Assembly (NCBI GenBank): GCA_943332745.1
Contig: CALQQQ010000095.1
Location: 1-5,438 of the forward strand
Reading direction: 5' to 3'
Length of the DNA stretch: 5,438 nt
From: Opitutus sp. GAS368
GTDB lineage: Bacteria; Verrucomicrobiota; Verrucomicrobiae; Opitutales; UBA953
In this document: positions 3,701 through 5,438 of the stretch, piece after piece
Position numbering within the stretch: the stretch's first letter is position 1
Layout: the number at the start of each line of letters is the position of its first letter
Program-made: the position numbers and the translations under genes
Notes under the pieces: generated by a model
Seen by the model: the letters and a program-made list of their open reading frames with translations, nothing else
What the model was told of the DNA's origin: nothing
Databases searched by the model: none

Positions 3701-5438
3701 GCGACGAGTGCGACCGCGCTCGGGGGCATTCTGCACGATAACGCCGCTGGCGCCGCGTCAATCGGTGGTGCCTTCGGCATCACGACTTCCGGGACCAACC
3801 AGGAATTGGTGATTACCACGGCGGGCACGACGCCTGCCAACGACCTCACGATCAGCGCCAATCTCGTCAACGGTTCCGGTGCGGTCACCAAGTCCGGCTC
3901 GGGCCTATTAATCTTGAGTGGCGCCAATACCTTCACCGGTGCCCTGACCGTCACCGAAGGCACGCTGCGGGCCTCCGGTAGCAACGCCAACATCCTCGGT
4001 ACGCCTGCCGCGGGTACGGTGGCGGTGATGCGTCAGGGGACGACGCTCGATTTGAATGCCGCCGGTCCTTCCGTGGCGCCTTATGCTGCGGGGACGCCGC
4101 TCCCGACGCTGAACGCCTCCTTGATCCTCGGGGCCGGGAATATCACCACCACAGCCGCGGGTGCGCAGGCTATTCAGCTCGGCAGCGCCACCAGCTCGGG
4201 TACCACCGGCGTCATCTCCGGCCTTATCTCCGATGGCAGCGGCACCATCACCGTCATCAAGAACGGCACGGCCACCAGCATTCAGGCCCTCTCCGGTTTG
4301 AATACCTACAGCGGCCCCACGGTGCTGACCGGGGGTATTCTGCAGGTGAATACGTTGCTCAACGGTGGCGTCGCGAGTTCGATCGGCACTTCTTCGAGTG
4401 CGGCGGCCAACCTCATTTTCAACGGCGGTATACTTCAATACACGGGTTCGAATGCGCTGATTTTCCAGACGACCCAGACACCTTCCGTCAGCACCGATCG
4501 TCAGTTCACCCTCGCCGGCAGCGGCACGATTCAGTCCTCGGGCCAGTATGGATCCTCCTTTATCACCGCCGGCACCCAGAATAACGCCACGCTCATTTTC
4601 ACCAGCACCGCGGATATCACTTATTCCGGTGCGGGCACCCGCAGCCTAACGCTGGGTGGTAATTCCCTCGGCGATAATGAATTCCGCGGACACCTGATTG
4701 ATAATCCCAATGCGGGTGAAGCCCTCAGTTTCACCAAGGCCGATGCGGGCCTTTGGATTCTCACGCCATCGTTGGCCAATAGTTACAGCGGCCCGACCAC
4801 CGTCAGCGGTGGGATGTTGCGGGCGGTCGAGGGGTTCGGGTTGCCGACCTACAGCTTATTGAACCTCAACGGGGGCGTGTTCGAGTCCTCCGGTACTTTC
4901 GCTCGCACGCTCGGTTCGGCGGCCGGCAACGTGCAGCTGACCGGCGGTGCTTCCGGTTTCTCCGCGGCCAATGCGAATCGTTTCGTCGTCTCAATTGGCG
5001 GCGGGGCCATGACCTGGGGTGGGGCTAATTTCAATCCGACCGCCTTGGTGTTCGGTTCCGCGACCGCCCTCGGCGAGACGGAGTTCGCCACGGGTATCAA
5101 TCTCGGGGGCGCTATCCGCACCATCACCGTCACTAACAACACCAGTACGGGCGCGATGATGACCGCGGGGATTCTTTCGGGGGTCATCAGCGGGGCGGCG
5201 GGCAGTGGTTTGATCAAGACCGGTAGCGGGGTGCTCATCCTGGGGAATGCGAATACTTACGTCGGCGACACCCAGGTGACCGCTGGCAACCTCATCATCA
5301 CTTCGTTTGGCAACGCTACGGGCACGACGGCGAGCTCGCTCGGCGCCAGCGGCGGTACCCTGGTTTATAACCCGGGAGATGCGGACTTGAATGGGGTCTT
5401 TTACGTCGGGTCGGGCGAAACTTCCAGCCGTCCGTTGA
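635..5438 (+). CDS. Giant secreted autotransporter-associated beta-strand repeat (PATR) protein, 3' end missing
   Basis: Continuous frame of 1,601 codons with no internal stop; it is still open at the right edge, where the last base begins a new codon. The start is forced: an in-frame TAA lies at 605-607 and ATG 635 is the first start codon after it. No good Shine-Dalgarno precedes it (ACCCTCAAG). Residues 1-32 form a signal peptide. Residues 33-126 match the usual opening block of large PATR proteins. Eight PATR units follow, around residues 154-192, 326-366, 516-557, 642-833 (split), 1082-1122, 1203-1245, 1364-1404 and 1525-1559. Between them lie beta-rich blocks full of Gly, Thr, Asn, Ser and Ala. 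I find no cysteine and only 11 lysines, a composition typical of extracellular beta-helix passengers. PATR repeats are known from type V autotransporter passengers and from PEP-CTERM-type surface proteins. The beta-barrel or sorting signal that would decide between these is beyond the window. Surface adhesin or fibre is an inference; no catalytic motif is visible. Confidence 0.93.
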   Translation, partial: MPSAGRNRPLSRASLMVAAALLSVSYVAPARAANVFWDANGSVAGLGGVGTWNAASGTTWLDVGLATTAIGTETPANFTFSNNSLAYFAGTSGQVDLGSNVTVGGLVFQATGYDIVGAGNTLTLAAPTGAIAPAISVSLAQSARLSALLAGTSGFVKIGDGMLALGNAANTFTGDIGIRAGTLVVTNAGQLGLGTTAISVTGWAQIGNPGFSGGALLLQGVVNTDLSLSASQAGFTIDRQVTVSGTGATPVNTPGGSLISVGYNTLAGGLVFGANFTESRIWSAYGATTISGQLQIGATQANNFSGNGNWIISGLVTGTENTNNRFIKLGALITTTLWLQNASNNLYQSISVSGGTVRVTNNGALGQNTGTAMLSLGNGGVEFRTDAPATFAGRNILQNNNSSGTIFLDHDITGALGLGGSNLQNQTVSFGMVNVQTQYGNGTTVTLTGRNGYGLNVLSNGLTGDGVNAINNSSSGFLTITGDYSGPISATSRGSTLGGNGDTLVTGSLLGTGGGFHVFNKNGTGSLTVQGTAATFTGDTVLGNNGTLNIADMASLNAASTGRIVFSGNTATLNYTGTGQTWNKVVVLNATNGAVYSNGTGPIIIASTVGNSGTAQKNLVLGGANTGANELRGLVVNTTVGAFLRKNGDGTWQITSPGTTTATIGTVVAALPISATGTTATQTLMLSSGTTAGIVVGQPVSGGGIPVNSVVTQIVSSTQLTISQNIAASTLAENIVLGTVTGAVAPLNVTASAANVLTVANTTNLVIGQPVTGPGMTAGAGWYISVIAAGSITVANTTGAAALGAGAAVGTVTPGLSPNYAGATEISGGTLILSPTSASAEVVNNSSGLTFATDTLRGLQFAGGTLNYQAFSSGSAETMGILTATAGAGKIIITPGSSGASSLIFGMVGTRSAGATLNFGTGAGAGTAAIQFMAGATGLNNILGGYATITDPTTGAVDFLATPVANTNIAAFGSALALPATGSVAIGNYLVSAATPLTGTALANTIRLSGGSITLGGNLTITATSATALGGILHDNAAGAASIGGAFGITTSGTNQELVITTAGTTPANDLTISANLVNGSGAVTKSGSGLLILSGANTFTGALTVTEGTLRASGSNANILGTPAAGTVAVMRQGTTLDLNAAGPSVAPYAAGTPLPTLNASLILGAGNITTTAAGAQAIQLGSATSSGTTGVISGLISDGSGTITVIKNGTATSIQALSGLNTYSGPTVLTGGILQVNTLLNGGVASSIGTSSSAAANLIFNGGILQYTGSNALIFQTTQTPSVSTDRQFTLAGSGTIQSSGQYGSSFITAGTQNNATLIFTSTADITYSGAGTRSLTLGGNSLGDNEFRGHLIDNPNAGEALSFTKADAGLWILTPSLANSYSGPTTVSGGMLRAVEGFGLPTYSLLNLNGGVFESSGTFARTLGSAAGNVQLTGGASGFSAANANRFVVSIGGGAMTWGGANFNPTALVFGSATALGETEFATGINLGGAIRTITVTNNTSTGAMMTAGILSGVISGAAGSGLIKTGSGVLILGNANTYVGDTQVTAGNLIITSFGNATGTTASSLGASGGTLVYNPGDADLNGVFYVGSGETSSRPL
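731..1012 (+). other. N-terminal entry block of PATR protein (residues 33-126)
   Basis: Contains in order FWDANG (36-41), GTW (50-52), a second TTW (58-60), AYFAGTSG (86-93) and the stretch TVGGLVFQATGYDI (102-115). From memory, this order of W-D-x-N-G, G-T-W, x-x-F-x-G and G-L-x-F-x-x-x-G-Y-x-I is the standard beginning of the mature part of large PATR proteins in Verrucomicrobiota and Planctomycetota. It probably forms the capping first rungs of the beta-helix. Confidence 0.7.
1094..1210 (+). repeat. PATR unit 1 (residues 154-192)
   Basis: Fits the family pattern K-x-G-x-G-x-L-x-L-x-x-x-x-N-T-[FY]-x-G with Lys157, Asp160-Gly161, Leu163/Leu165, then NTFTG at 170-174 and AGTLVV at 180-185. 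First clear repeat after the entry block. Confidence 0.8.
1610..1732 (+). repeat. Degenerate PATR unit 2 (residues 326-366)
   Basis: Keeps FIKLG (326-330), NNLYQ in place of NTYxG (344-348) and SGGTVRV (353-359), but the glycine-rich turn after the lysine is replaced by ALITTT. I place it as an eroded repeat because lysine, Asn-x-Tyr and Gly-Gly-Thr keep their usual spacing. Confidence 0.6.
2180..2305 (+). repeat. PATR unit 3 (residues 516-557)
   Basis: Lys521-Asn-Gly-Thr-Gly (521-525) supplies the K-x-G-x-G turn. SLTV (526-529) is the following strand, TFTGDT (535-540) the second turn and NGTLNI (545-550) the closing strand. The Asn before the aromatic position is replaced (AATFTG). Confidence 0.7.
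2489..2545 (+). other. Pre-PATR motif LxLGGxNTGxNExRG, copy 1 (residues 619-637)
   Basis: LVLGGANTGANELRGLVVN directly precedes PATR unit 4. The same motif precedes unit 7 (4646-4702). In the family this element commonly sits just before a K-x-G-x-G repeat, so its position shows where unit 4 ought to begin, even though that unit is broken by an insert. Confidence 0.65.
2624..2842 (+). repeat. Inserted 73-residue module A (residues 664-736)
   Basis: Begins IGTVVAALPIS, passes through LMLSSGTTAGIVVGQPVSG (684-702), GGGIP (702-706), SVVTQIVSSTQLTIS (709-723), and ends AENIV. The pattern 'strand, G-x-x-V-G-x-P-V-x-G-x-G-I-P, V-x-x-I, T-x-x-T-I-S' is one I recall from many bacterial surface and phage-associated proteins, usually in tandem. 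I cannot assign a named family with certainty. Its direct neighbour at 2843 is a diverged second copy of the same length. Confidence 0.65.
2843..3061 (+). repeat. Inserted 73-residue module B (residues 737-809)
   Basis: Begins LGTVTGAVAPLNV and continues VLTVANTTNLVIGQPVTG (756-773), PGM (774-776), ISVIAAGSITVANTT (784-798). It aligns with module A at GTV, at IVVGQPVSG/LVIGQPVTG and at TQLTIS/GSITVAN. A further GTVT (810-813) follows, like the beginning of a third copy cut short. Codons differ between A and B, so the duplication is old. Confidence 0.65.
3242..3877 (+). other. Beta-rich non-PATR block (residues 870-1081)
   Basis: This long stretch has no K-x-G-x-G repeat. It contains SAETMGILTA (875-884), then GATLNF, ILGGYATITD (942-951), NTIRLSGGSITLGGNLTI and ELVITTAGTTPANDLTI. 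This order is familiar from large PATR proteins, where it lies between repeats and ends in one, as here (unit 5 follows at once). It probably continues the same beta-helix with different rung sequences. No enzyme motif is seen. Confidence 0.5.
3878..4000 (+). repeat. PATR unit 5 (residues 1082-1122), best-conserved copy
   Basis: Near-consensus repeat: VTKSGSGLLILSGANTFTG (1084-1102) followed by ALTVTEGTLRASG. Lys1086, the SGSG turn, LLIL strand, SGANTFTG turn and EGTL strand are all in place. This is the anchor that identifies the family. Confidence 0.9.
4241..4369 (+). repeat. PATR unit 6 (residues 1203-1245)
   Basis: Lys1209-Asn-Gly-Thr-Ala begins the turn. ALSGLNTYSGPTVLTGG (1218-1234) is a strong match to the S-G-x-N-T-Y-x-G-x-T-x-x-x-G-G core, then ILQV. 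It is followed by the LxYTGSNA ... TDRQFTLAG spacer typical of the family. Confidence 0.85.
4646..4702 (+). other. Pre-PATR motif LxLGGNxxGDNExRG, copy 2 (residues 1338-1356)
   Basis: LTLGGNSLGDNEFRGHLID precedes PATR unit 7 just as copy 1 precedes unit 4. It confirms that the protein is built from composite modules (spacer, motif, repeat) and not only from isolated short repeats. Confidence 0.65.
4724..4846 (+). repeat. PATR unit 7 (residues 1364-1404)
   Basis: LSFTKADAGLWILTPSLANS (1364-1383), then YSGPTTVSGGMLRAVEGFGLP. Lys1368, Ala-x-Ala-Gly in place of G-x-G, NSYSGPTTVSGG core intact. The tail EGFGLP resembles the usual turn that ends such a unit. Confidence 0.85.
5207..5311 (+). repeat. 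PATR unit 8 (residues 1525-1559)
   Basis: GLIKTGSGVLILGNANTYVG (1525-1544), then DTQVTAGNLIITSFG. All family positions are present: Lys1528, GSG turn, VLIL strand, NANTYxG, AGxL. The final residues of the window (GGTLVYNPGD ... GSGETSSRPL) look like the first half of the next spacer, so more repeats are expected beyond the edge. Confidence 0.85.

Noticed and set aside
3598..5238. Several minus-strand frames of 100-180 codons inside the giant CDS
   Set aside because: They are antisense shadows of a Gly/Ala/Thr-rich gene; their products are low-complexity Pro/Val/Ala or Arg/Gly strings without domains.
5436..5438. TGA at the very end of the window as a stop for the giant gene
   Set aside because: It is out of frame: the CDS reads CCG TTG A there. 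The frame that uses this TGA has another TGA at 5388-5390 and is only 15 codons long.

Overview
The window is dominated by one very large gene. Starting at 635 on the + strand, a reading frame runs without a stop for 1,601 codons to the right edge and is still open there. It encodes a secreted, cysteine-free, Gly/Ala/Ser/Thr/Asn-rich protein. It has a cleavable N-terminal signal peptide followed by repeated autotransporter-associated beta-strand repeats (PATR; Pfam PF12951 / TIGR02601 type), which normally fold as a right-handed beta-helix. The 3' end, and with it any C-terminal sorting or anchoring domain, lies outside the window. No other protein gene is supported on either strand.

Layout. 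Bases 1-386 are a non-coding cluster of short palindromic (REP-like) elements: four forward copies, one inverted copy, a 17-bp linker present twice, and a ~99-bp unit that opens the window and recurs 287 bp later. Bases 387-634 are an AT-rich intergenic stretch with at best a weak promoter candidate and no clear Shine-Dalgarno. From 635 onward everything is the giant CDS: signal peptide (residues 1-32), N-terminal entry block (33-126), then eight PATR units separated by other beta-rich blocks. The fourth PATR is split by an insert carrying two tandem 73-residue modules of a different type.

Organism. High GC in the coding part, giant PATR proteins opening with a 'VFWDANG...GTW' block, weak ribosome-binding signals and intergenic palindromes of the GGTAGGG...GGCTC-TCC-GAGCC kind all suggest Verrucomicrobiota, perhaps Opitutaceae, or a relative in the PVC group. 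This rests on recollection of such genomes, not on a search.

Function. The protein is most likely exported by Sec and displayed on or released from the cell surface, as an adhesin, a carbohydrate-contacting protein or a structural fibre. The sequence does not show which. The most unusual points are the module inserted inside a beta-helix repeat, the restriction of lysine almost entirely to one PATR position, and the REP cluster whose inverted copy carries two paired compensatory changes.
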